Source of the DNA: PALSA-926 sp964476835
GTDB taxonomy: Bacteria > Pseudomonadota > Alphaproteobacteria > Micavibrionales > UBA2020
Assembly: GCA_964476835.1 (NCBI GenBank)
Contig: CAYZCE010000005.1
Span: 14,819 to 78,818 of the forward strand
Length of the DNA stretch: 64,000 nucleotides
Direction of reading: 5' to 3'
The position numbers were made by a program, and so were the translations under genes. Of this stretch, positions 43,129 to 49,909 are shown in pieces; the first letter of the stretch is position 1; each line of letters opens with the position of its first letter. The notes below the pieces were generated by a model, which ran no database searches, was not told the DNA's origin, and worked only from the letters and a program-made list of their open reading frames with translations.

Positions 43129-43283
43129 GCAACTATTCTAAATCAGATGCCACAAAAGCACTGTCAAACGCCAAATTAGTCGTTGATATTTTACAGCTGA
43201 ACAAGCTAACCAATTCGTCACTCGCTGCGAAATACATCGCTGAAGCAATGAAGAATCAGCAGACAATCATCATTGTAAAATAA
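43125..43283 (+). CDS. Small helical protein, 52 aa
   Basis: 52-aa peptide (MSNYSKSDATKALSNAKLVV start, ending IIIVK), Ala/Lys/Leu-rich and helical. Last of the chain of coupled tiny genes; starts on an ATGA overlap and is followed by a terminator-like hairpin. Function unknown. Confidence 0.5.
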   Translation: MSNYSKSDATKALSNAKLVVDILQLNKLTNSSLAAKYIAEAMKNQQTIIIVK

Positions 43284-43309
43284 TTTGAGTTTATCACTCT
43301 CCTTAAAAG

Positions 43310-43334
43310 ACGCGCCTCAACAGCGCGTTTTTTT
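43310..43334 (+). terminator. Terminator of mini-gene cassette
   Basis: ACGCGC (43310-43315) and GCGCGT (43323-43328) with a 7-nt loop followed by a run of T. It ends the cassette that runs from 41154 and faces the convergent membrane-protein gene. Confidence 0.8.
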
Positions 43335-43349
43335 ATGCCTCATTCAAAG

Positions 43350-43769
43350 TCATTCAACGATATAAGTGCTTTTTTTGCTTCTCAGCCAATGAAAGATACC
43401 GAGAACAAGCAAGAAGAAGAAACACGACATGATCGCCTGAGCAACTGTATAGAAGATGCCGAAGACCACGCTTGTCCGCTTCACATTAATCAAAGTAGAA
43501 ATTAAGAATGCACCGCCTGCCGCCCATTCCAGTGTCGTCATGTCACTGTCTGACATAGACATCTGACTGCCATTACCCATGCTACTGATGAACATAACAG
43601 ACGCATACAAACAAACGCTCACTAGTAAGAGAAATGAAAAACTCATATAGAAAGAAACATTATACTTTTCTATTCCTACCGTTCTCATGTGCGCGATGAA
43701 GTAGCCAATAGCAAGAACAGCAGCGCATATAATCAGCAGCCCTTGTCCTCCAGTCAGTTCTCCGTTCAT
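43350..43769 (-). CDS. Small integral membrane protein, 139 aa
   Basis: 139-aa protein with four predicted membrane segments: about 10-27, 42-60, 82-95 (weaker) and 100-130. A Met/Ser/Gly-rich loop (SSMGNGSQMSMSDSDM) lies between segments two and three. No family recognised. Transcribed away from the XRE regulator across a 147-base divergent gap. May be an immunity or membrane-effector protein of the element. Confidence 0.6.
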   Translation of the reverse strand: MNGELTGGQGLLIICAAVLAIGYFIAHMRTVGIEKYNVSFYMSFSFLLLVSVCLYASVMFISSMGNGSQMSMSDSDMTTLEWAAGGAFLISTLINVKRTSVVFGIFYTVAQAIMSCFFFLLVLGIFHWLRSKKSTYIVE

Positions 43770-43875
43770 TGTCGTTTCCTTTCTTACGTCTGTTCCGTTT
43801 GTAAATCTGCCGTCTCTTTATAGACGCTAAGAATATTCCGTATTCCTGAAAATTTCAATCAAATTCCGTAGTTAT

Positions 43876-43904
43876 ACTTCATTATTATGCGTAAAATATG
43901 AAGT
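43876..43904. promoter_or_regulatory. Inverted repeat before XRE gene
   Basis: ACTTCAT (43876-43882) and ATGAAGT (43898-43904), a 7-bp inverted repeat 12 bases before the XRE start, in the divergent promoter region; a plausible autoregulatory operator. Confidence 0.45.
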
Positions 43905-43916
43905 CATACTACCAAT

Positions 43917-44285
43917 ATGAGCAAGAAAAATTCAAAAATCCGTATCGGTAGTCGAATCCAGAAACTCCGTAAAGATAAAAAACTGTCGCAAGAAGCCCTT
44001 GCCGAGAAGATCGACAAGAGCGTTGAAAGCATCAGCCACATAGAGCGTTCTATCTTTCTGCCCCGACTTGAAACAGCACAAGAAATCGCTGACGCACTTG
44101 ACGTTCCGCTCTATGAACTATTCACCTACGACGTTGCTGAAACCGACAAGACGCGCATAAAACTGACGAATGAAATTTTGAGACTGCTCAAAAGCCAGCC
44201 GACTGACCTGCTGAGAACGACACTTGAGCAAGTGAAGAGTTTTATTGCTCTAAAAGATTCTTTTTCCACAAGGTTAAAGAAATAA
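43917..44285 (+). CDS. XRE-family transcriptional regulator
   Basis: 122-aa regulator with an N-terminal Cro/CI-type helix-turn-helix (residues about 10-65: IGSRIQKLRKDKKLSQEALA then SVESISHIERSIFLPRLE) and a helical C-terminal part likely to mediate dimerisation. Probably the repressor controlling the element. It lies upstream of the excisionase-integrase operon, with 314 bases of non-coding DNA in between. Confidence 0.88.
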   Translation: MSKKNSKIRIGSRIQKLRKDKKLSQEALAEKIDKSVESISHIERSIFLPRLETAQEIADALDVPLYELFTYDVAETDKTRIKLTNEILRLLKSQPTDLLRTTLEQVKSFIALKDSFSTRLKK

Positions 44286-44599
44286 TCAGACCAGCAGAAT
44301 TTTCTCCACTTTCATGCCTCCAATGAAGCGTCCAAAAGACACGCAAATTTGCGTGTTGTTTTATGGGTTGCCCCATCCTAACCCATTGAAAATAGCCGAT
44401 AAACCTTGTCTTTCCACTCTCCTTATGCTAATATGGGAATAATAGAGATGGATGACTTTTAAGACTGTCTGCGACGACCTCGCCAATTTTTAAAACCTCT
44501 TCTCTCATTGAAATCAAAAAAACTACAGCACGCCTGAAACCGCATGTTTCAGACGCCCTGAGTGCCATTGTCTTTTTACAAAGAAGAAACTGAAAAATT
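44286..44599. promoter_or_regulatory. Non-coding region before excisionase
   Basis: 314 bases without a gene. Contains the 18-bp palindrome copy (44339-44356), AATATGGGAATA (44430-44441, inverted copy of the motif at 40737-40748) and the inverted repeat CTGAAAC/GTTTCAG (44534-44552). These are likely operator sites for excisionase-integrase control. Confidence 0.5.
44339..44356. repeat. 18-bp palindrome, right copy
   Basis: ACACGCAAATTTGCGTGT, identical to 34319-34336 at the other end of the element. Confidence 0.7.
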
Positions 44600-44908
44600 A
44601 TGAATCAAATCGAAAATATACAAGAAATCCTAGATGATCTTGGCTGTCTGAAAATCCAGACCGTCGCTGAACGTCTTACTGTCTCGCCTGATACTGTCCG
44701 AAGACTTATCAAGCGCGGCAAGCTTAAAGCAATCAAAGTCGGCAAGAACGTCCGCATTCTCGGATGGTCTCTTAATGAATATGTAAGAAATCACAGCATT
44801 GAAGCCCAATCCGCTGTTGAAGAAGCCACACCACGTCGCAAGACCTCCAATGGCGCTGGTTATCGTGCCGCTTTGAGAAAAGCTGAAGAACTGGGGTTCA
44901 GCCTATGA
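44600..44908 (+). CDS. xis: Excisionase-like DNA-binding protein
   Basis: 102-aa MerR/excisionase-type winged helix protein: LKIQTVAERLTVSPDTVRRL followed by IKRGKLKAIKVGKNVRILGW is the classic excisionase helix-turn-helix (residues about 17-56), with a basic C-terminal tail (TPRRKTSNGAGYRAALRKAE). Its stop overlaps the integrase start by 4 bases (ATGA). It would bias the integrase toward excision or regulate it. Confidence 0.85.
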   Translation: MNQIENIQEILDDLGCLKIQTVAERLTVSPDTVRRLIKRGKLKAIKVGKNVRILGWSLNEYVRNHSIEAQSAVEEATPRRKTSNGAGYRAALRKAEELGFSL

Positions 44909-46149
44909 CAGTTTGGTTTGACAAGAAGCGTGAAGAATGGCGCTACAAGTTCTGGATTACGGGCAAGGCTTATATGGGTTACTGCATCCACCCCGACACG
45001 AATAAGCACGCAAAGACGAAACGTGAGGCGCAGACTATCGACACCTTGATACGCGAGAGAACAAAAACTCTTCCCTCAAAGCCTCCAGTCGCAGGGTATT
45101 CCTTACTGGAAGCCGCAACGTACTACTATGAAACTCATGCCAAGTATCTCGGAGAACGCTCTGGCATCAAGGCACGGATAGAAGAGCTACTGAAACACTT
45201 CGGCGCGAATACCGATATACGAGCGATAACGGAAGAAGAGATTGAGCAGTACACGAACTGGTCAAAGAAGCAGACGATAAAAAGATACGTTGGCGGCGCG
45301 AACAAGAAAGCCATCAGAAAATATAGAGACACGGGAAAGCGTCGTTCTGTTGCGAGCGTCAACGATTATCTATCTGCTCTCTCGCAGATACTTTCAGTTA
45401 CGCCCGCACGTCGTCACTTGCCCGCGCCTCCGAAAATCAAGATGCTGAAAGTGCCGAAGCGCATACCGACACCTATCACGCCAGATGTCGTTAAGAAGAT
45501 TTTAGAGAATAGCCCGTCGCACCTCAAAAAAGTCGTTATTCTTTGTATTCATACAGGCATGAGAGAACGCGAAGCATTGACGGCGAGAACAAGACAGTTC
45601 AATCCAGATCAGGGCGTTATTTACTTAGATGAGACAACAAAAGCCAGAAAAGGCAGAGCAGTCTATATCAACGACGTTGCCCTTGAAGTCATCAATCTTT
45701 GCATGAAAGACGGCGACAAACTGTGGGCGATACTACAAGCAGACCCAAAACTTGCGAAGCAGTATGCTTCTAAGTGGGGCATCAAAGACAGAAACGATAT
45801 TCCGCTAATCCTTTATAAGTCTCGCGGTCCAGACGCCATTTTCAGACCCATTCGCAAGGTTGACGGCGCATGGAAAAGAGCGCGTTATAAAGCTGGCGCA
45901 GAAGGCAAGATACGCTTTCACGACACCCGCGCTACGTTTTGCAGTTATCTCGCGTCTCTCGGCGTTGACCCTATCAAGATTCAACGTCTTGCAGGGCATG
46001 AAGACATCACAACGACAATGAGATATATCAAAGCCTCTGATGAAAACCTAAGAGATGCGGTCAATCTGCTTGCAGAGAAGAAGCCTCTACAGGTCGAAAA
46101 CGACAAAGTACCTCACAAAAGTACCTCACCAGAGCTTGACAAGAAGTAG
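44905..46149 (+). CDS. int: Tyrosine integrase
   Basis: 414-aa tyrosine recombinase. An N-terminal arm-binding part is followed by a core-binding domain (about 65-170) and a catalytic domain with Arg220 (TGMRERE), Lys248, His339-x-x-Arg342 (FHDTRATF), His365 (LAGHED) and nucleophile Tyr374 (TMRYIKAS). All catalytic residues are present, so it is probably active. The last codons contain the two right arm repeats (46107-46129), and the gene ends 61 bases before the attR core. Confidence 0.95.
   Translation: MTVWFDKKREEWRYKFWITGKAYMGYCIHPDTNKHAKTKREAQTIDTLIRERTKTLPSKPPVAGYSLLEAATYYYETHAKYLGERSGIKARIEELLKHFGANTDIRAITEEEIEQYTNWSKKQTIKRYVGGANKKAIRKYRDTGKRRSVASVNDYLSALSQILSVTPARRHLPAPPKIKMLKVPKRIPTPITPDVVKKILENSPSHLKKVVILCIHTGMREREALTARTRQFNPDQGVIYLDETTKARKGRAVYINDVALEVINLCMKDGDKLWAILQADPKLAKQYASKWGIKDRNDIPLILYKSRGPDAIFRPIRKVDGAWKRARYKAGAEGKIRFHDTRATFCSYLASLGVDPIKIQRLAGHEDITTTMRYIKASDENLRDAVNLLAEKKPLQVENDKVPHKSTSPELDKK
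46107..46129 (+). other. Right integrase arm-type repeats
   Basis: AGTACCTCAC at 46107-46116 and again at 46120-46129, 13 bases apart, inside the 3' end of int. They match the left repeat at 34279-34288 and end 82 bases before the attR core. Confidence 0.65.
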
Positions 46150-46210
46150 GAAGTGACTAAGTAATTGATACCATGAGTGTTCCCGAGACGATGATATTTT
46201 CAGAGTCCTC

Positions 46211-46255
46211 TTCCTAAACGCTAGGTCGGATGTTCGAATCATCTCGGGGACGCCA
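46211..46255 (+). pseudogene. 3' half of host tRNA-Arg(CCU), split
   Basis: Anticodon loop TTCCTAA (attR core 46211-46217), anticodon stem ACGCT, variable loop AGGTC, T-arm GGATG-TTCGAAT-CATCT, acceptor CGGGGAC, discriminator G and encoded CCA. It lacks a promoter and a 5' half. It pairs perfectly with the fragment at 34158-34196. Confidence 0.93.
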
Positions 46256-46280
46256 ACCCCCTTATTTTCTTAGCCGCGTT

Positions 46281-47333
46281 TTAGAAGTGAACGCCAAGGC
46301 CCGCGGTCAGCAGGTTATAAGACGTGCCATCGGAGCTCACCGTCCACGGGGAGGTGGGAGCGTGGGTGGGGTACATGGCGGCGCCGAGCGTTTGATCGTG
46401 GGCGGCGACGTACAGGTAGCGGTACTCGCCGAACAGGAAGGTGTTATCGCTCACGGCCATGCGGACGCCGGTCTTCAGCTGCGCCGCAGCGGTCAGGACG
46501 GAGGAGTCGCGGTCGGAGTTGAAGTGGTTGACGCCAGGTTCCGCGGGGCTGAGCTGGGAAGAGGAGGCGCCGTGGACTGTGATGTAGGCCGCCCCGATCC
46601 CGCCGCCGACATACGGCGTAATGGTTTCATAGGGCGTCCGGAAGCCGACAACCGCGTTCGCCAGGAGAACGGAGGTATCCGTCGGGAGGCTATCGCTAAA
46701 CACATGTTCCGTCAGCCGCATGGTGTCCTGATTCACTAGAGTCCCATTTTGTTTCGTGCGCGTCAGGTGGAGCGCCTCTACCTCGACGGCGGGCAGCAGG
46801 TTCGAGTCATACGACCATTCATAACCGGCCTGAGCGCCGAGGACGCCCATGTTGCCGCTCTTGATCCGTCCCGTGGCGTTGATGCTTTGCGGGCCGCCCT
46901 CGGCCTCCGTAAAGTAAGCGGTTCCGAGTTGGCGGGCCGTACCGTTGCCGCCGCGGCCCCAGCCGCCGAAAACGCTGAAGTAGGCACCGCCGTCATGGCC
47001 GGCTGGTTCGGCCTTTGCCAGTTTCACGACTTGCGTCGTCTGCACGGCCTGCTGCTTCTGAATTTCACTGACTTTAGCGGCTTGCGCGGAACTCTGCTTC
47101 TGAATGTCGCTGACCTTGCTGGCCTGCGCGGAGTTCTGCCTCTGCAGTTTATCGACCTGGGCCGCAAGATTTTCGATCACGGCAGCGGCCTTCTTTTGCT
47201 GCGCCGCCATTTCGGTGAGCTGGGCTTTAAGTGCCGTGATTTCCGCGTCTGAACTTGCATCTGCATAAGCCTTCGGGGACGCCGCGATCAATGCGAACGT
47301 GGACACAGACAGCAAATAACCCAACTTTTTCAT
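46281..47333 (-). CDS. Coiled-coil outer-membrane beta-barrel protein
   Basis: 350-aa outer-membrane protein. Signal peptide (cleavage near AYA-DA, residue 25), a periplasmic coiled coil with near-repeats (about 30-105: KLQRQNSAQASKVSDIQKQ then SSAQAAKVSEIQKQ), and a C-terminal beta-barrel of about 235 residues ending in GLGVHF with the terminal Phe recognised by BamA. The coiled coil may reach toward the peptidoglycan. It ends 25 bases after the restored host DNA begins. Confidence 0.8.
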   Translation of the reverse strand: MKKLGYLLSVSTFALIAASPKAYADASSDAEITALKAQLTEMAAQQKKAAAVIENLAAQVDKLQRQNSAQASKVSDIQKQSSAQAAKVSEIQKQQAVQTTQVVKLAKAEPAGHDGGAYFSVFGGWGRGGNGTARQLGTAYFTEAEGGPQSINATGRIKSGNMGVLGAQAGYEWSYDSNLLPAVEVEALHLTRTKQNGTLVNQDTMRLTEHVFSDSLPTDTSVLLANAVVGFRTPYETITPYVGGGIGAAYITVHGASSSQLSPAEPGVNHFNSDRDSSVLTAAAQLKTGVRMAVSDNTFLFGEYRYLYVAAHDQTLGAAMYPTHAPTSPWTVSSDGTSYNLLTAGLGVHF

Positions 47334-47491
47334 CTTATTCTCCTAATAGGGATGCGAAAGTCCCTTATAGAGAAAATGGCCACTCACGTAAAGTGGCTAC
47401 CTTCATACGTCATTTCGAAAGCGTTTATTTATCGTTAACCTTTTCCATGCGATAATAGGCTTGACCCTTTATGCACGGAAAGGAGGGGAAA

Positions 47492-48067
47492 ATGTCGGTT
47501 ATTTTCGGTATGCCCTCCGGTTGGTCTTTCAGCGGCACGACAGCCAATTCTTCTTCCTCGTCTTCTTCATCTTCCAGCACCTCGGCTTTCACCGATCCCG
47601 TCCTGCTTCAGGGCAAGGCGGTGCTGGCGAGCAAGCTTTTCAAGAACGACGATTTCCTCACGCAACTTGCCAAGTCGAGCTTCAAGGAATTGCCGCCGAG
47701 CGCCGACGCGGTCCAGGAACTGCTGTGGGGCATGCTCAATACACGCGGCGACAGCAGCATCAACGAACAGGACGTCCGCGCCGCAGTGACGAATGCGGGC
47801 GGCAGCTCTGCCGACGGCACGGCGCTGTGGAGTTCGCTCGACCCTAACTTCAAGGGCAGCATGACGGCGCAGGAGTTCGTCAACAACCTCTTCGTGACGA
47901 CGGCGATCAAGGAGCTGATGCCGAATATCCGCAGCGACGTGGACGACAGGCGCGCGGAAGTCGACCTCCAGAAAGTCCAGGACGGCAGCCAGACGCTGCT
48001 CGGCCAAATGATGAACTCCGACAGCCCTATCGGCGGGCCTGACGGCTACATCAATATGTTCGTCTGA
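47492..48067 (+). CDS. EF-hand-like protein with Ser-rich leader
   Basis: 191-aa protein with a poly-Ser stretch near residue 20-33 and two EF-hand-like calcium-loop patterns: NTRGDSSINEQDV (about 85-97) and DPNFKGSMTAQEF (about 119-131). The paired-loop spacing fits a calcium-binding or EF-hand-like fold, although several ligand positions are not acidic. No signal peptide is evident. The ATG at 47492 follows an AAGGAGG site, preferred over an earlier in-frame ATG. The next gene starts 3 bases after its stop. Confidence 0.6.
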   Translation: MSVIFGMPSGWSFSGTTANSSSSSSSSSSTSAFTDPVLLQGKAVLASKLFKNDDFLTQLAKSSFKELPPSADAVQELLWGMLNTRGDSSINEQDVRAAVTNAGGSSADGTALWSSLDPNFKGSMTAQEFVNNLFVTTAIKELMPNIRSDVDDRRAEVDLQKVQDGSQTLLGQMMNSDSPIGGPDGYINMFV

Positions 48068-48070
48068 CGG

Positions 48071-48598
48071 ATGAACCTCTTTTTCCGGCTGATTGCCCTT
48101 TTGCTGAAGCGTATCTTCGTCTTCAGGCGGGTCGACGCGTTTGATCCATGCGCGACGGCATTCATCGTCAATCCCTTCGACCTCGACACCAATTTCCACA
48201 TGAACAACGGCCGCTACCTCTCGATCATGGATCTCGGGCGCATCGACCTGTTATTGCGCAGCGGCGTGCTGGGCAAGCTGCTGAAGGCGGGGTATTACCC
48301 CGTCGTCGCCTCCGAAAGCATCCGCTTCAAGAAGTCGCTGGAGCTGTTCCAGGCCTTTAAAATCGTCACCGAGATCGAGTCATGGGACGAGAAGGATTTC
48401 TTCCTGCTGCAAACGTTCCGCCACAAGGGCGACGTGGTTGCGCAAGGCTACATCAAGGGCCGCTTCAAGCAACGCGGCCGCAAAGGCTCGGTGCCGACGG
48501 AGGAGATCTTCGCGCTCCTCGGCAGGACATTCGAGGGCGCGCAGCTTTCCGACCGCGCGCGGGCGCAGGCCGCTGTCGAGAGCCATCTGGCCTTATAG
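48071..48598 (+). CDS. Hotdog-fold acyl-CoA thioesterase-like protein
   Basis: 175-aa protein with a hydrophobic N-terminal segment and a 4HBT-type hotdog domain: NPFDLDTNFHMNNGRYLSIM followed by DLGR is the diagnostic motif, as in THEM6-like thioesterases, and SESIRFKKSLELFQ follows. It would hydrolyse an acyl-CoA or related thioester, possibly at the membrane. It follows the EF-hand-like gene closely and overlaps the convergent DUF6624-like gene by 6 bases. Confidence 0.85.
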   Translation: MNLFFRLIALLLKRIFVFRRVDAFDPCATAFIVNPFDLDTNFHMNNGRYLSIMDLGRIDLLLRSGVLGKLLKAGYYPVVASESIRFKKSLELFQAFKIVTEIESWDEKDFFLLQTFRHKGDVVAQGYIKGRFKQRGRKGSVPTEEIFALLGRTFEGAQLSDRARAQAAVESHLAL

Positions 48599-49240
48599 GG
48601 GTTTCAGTCCCAGTTTCGCGCGGCGTGCGTTCAGGTTCTCAGGATCCGCGATCGGGAAGCCGTCGCCCTGCGTGCCGTAGAGCTGCGGCTTGCGCTGGCT
48701 TTCGTCGTAGTAGCTGACGGCGACGCGGTCGAAAAGGTATGCGTAGTCGTTCGCATTGACTGCGCCCGTCGGGTGCAGATGTTCAAGCAATGCGAGCACC
48801 TCCTTCTGGAAGGCGGGATCGGCGTCGGCGTGCTGGGCGATCAGCCAGGCACTCTGGCTGGCGGCTGCGCCGAATTCGGGGATGGTGAACCAGTCGTGCG
48901 TCTTCATCAGTTCCTTCAGCTCCGACACGCAGGCATGGTCGAGTTTCTCCCAGAACGGGAAGAGCTTTTCGATGAAAGCGCGTTCCTGCGCGTCGCCGGC
49001 GAAATCGGTGGGCAGCTTGTAGGCGTGCGTCTGCTGGTCGAGTTCTTTGCCGGTGAAGTTCGGGCTGTTCTCGGAGGCATAGCGGCGCACGTATTGGTCC
49101 AGCTCGCGCAGGTGGCGGAGGATGACTTTCACGCGCTCCGTCTCGTCCGCGGGGAGAGCGCAGGCGTTGAAGGCGGCTTGCAGGGAGCGGATATGTGCGC
49201 GGCAGGCGCGGAGTTTTTCAGCGGGTGACGTCATGCGCAA
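48593..49240 (-). CDS. DUF6624-like protein
   Basis: 215-aa cytoplasmic protein with the DUF6624 pattern: HDWFTIPEFGAAASQSAWLI followed by AQHADADPAFQKEVLALLE, and AYLFDRVAVSYYDESQRKPQ then LYGTQ. The conserved histidines and arginine of this family suggest an enzyme or binding protein but no function is known. Convergent with the thioesterase-like gene. Confidence 0.75.
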   Translation of the reverse strand: MRMTSPAEKLRACRAHIRSLQAAFNACALPADETERVKVILRHLRELDQYVRRYASENSPNFTGKELDQQTHAYKLPTDFAGDAQERAFIEKLFPFWEKLDHACVSELKELMKTHDWFTIPEFGAAASQSAWLIAQHADADPAFQKEVLALLEHLHPTGAVNANDYAYLFDRVAVSYYDESQRKPQLYGTQGDGFPIADPENLNARRAKLGLKPL

Positions 49241-49290
49241 TTTTTAACATAACGCACGGCGTGTCGGCAAGTGGCTTTATAAGGCGGCGG

Positions 49291-49788
49291 CTATTCCGCG
49301 CCGCACTTCTGCTCTTGCTCGGAAAGGGCGTCGCGCAGGCGGGTGAGGAGCTTGAGGAAGCCCTTTTGCTCCTCACGCGAGAAATCCTCGAAGATGCCGG
49401 AGACGCTGTTCTTGAACGGCGTGCATTGCGCCTCGAGCTGGCGCTCGGCGGCGGCGGTCAGCTTGATGATGGTGACGCGGCGGTCGGTCTTGTGCGCGTT
49501 GCGCGTGACCATGCCTTCCTTTTCAAGGGAGTCGGTGAGGGCGGTGATGCTGGTGGCGGTGACGCCCATCTCGGTGCGCAGGTCGCCCATCTTCATCGGG
49601 CCATTTTCGTAGAGGCAGGCCATCAGGCGCATGCGCTGCGGGCTCTTGCCCAGGCGGCAGACGCGCGATTCGGTCCAGCGCGCGAAGGCGGGGCCGACCG
49701 TCCACAGCATCTCGCACAGCTTGTGCGGCACCGGGGCATCCGGGCCGAGGCTGGCAGCGCACTGTTTTTTCTGCTTCTTTTCCGCCAT
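49291..49788 (-). CDS. MarR-family repressor of efflux operon
   Basis: 165-aa winged-helix regulator (MarR domain about 30-140: MRLMACLYENGPMKMGDLRT and TATSITALTDSLEKEGMVTR followed by KTDRRVTIIKLT). It is divergent from the RND efflux operon and the gap between them holds operator-like inverted and direct repeats, so it is the likely ligand-responsive repressor of the pump. A short basic N-terminal extension (MAEKKQKKQ) precedes the domain. Confidence 0.88.
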   Translation of the reverse strand: MAEKKQKKQCAASLGPDAPVPHKLCEMLWTVGPAFARWTESRVCRLGKSPQRMRLMACLYENGPMKMGDLRTEMGVTATSITALTDSLEKEGMVTRNAHKTDRRVTIIKLTAAAERQLEAQCTPFKNSVSGIFEDFSREEQKGFLKLLTRLRDALSEQEQKCGAE

Positions 49789-49817
49789 AATCGGGTTTCT
49801 ACCGCGTGTCGTCGTGA

Positions 49818-49876
49818 AAATAGTTCATATATGTACTATTTATATATTGACTATTTATACATGCGCGGCCTATATA
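49818..49876. promoter_or_regulatory. MarR operator and efflux promoter
   Basis: Inverted repeat AAATAGT (49818-49824) and ACTATTT (49835-49841), and a second ACTATTTATA at 49850-49859 as a direct repeat. A -35 TTGACT (49847-49852) and a -10 TATATA (49871-49876) overlap it, spacer 18. The repeat straddles the promoter, as expected for a repressor site. Confidence 0.6.
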
Positions 49877-49909
49877 TAGCCAGTAAAATCTTTTTCCGCA
49901 AGTTGTCCC

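Larger units (their letters stand above)
34190..46217. mobile_element. Integrative element in tRNA-Arg(CCU), about 12 kb
   Basis: Bounded by the 7-bp direct repeat TTCCTAA (34190-34196 and 46211-46217), which is the anticodon loop of the split host tRNA. The inside is visibly AT-richer than the GC-rich flanks. It encodes a tyrosine integrase and excisionase next to the right junction, arm-type repeats inside both ends, a serine recombinase, an HUH-like Rep/relaxase candidate with a run of tiny genes, an XRE regulator, an ATPase operon, an HNH protein, and a complete replacement tRNA-Arg(CCU). No phage structural or conjugation genes are present, so it is best called an integrative (possibly mobilisable) element or satellite. 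Confidence 0.93.

Noticed and set aside
34158..46255. Naturally trans-spliced split tRNA
   Set aside because: Integrase, excisionase, arm sites and a matching core repeat give a simpler mobile-element explanation, and an intact copy is present.
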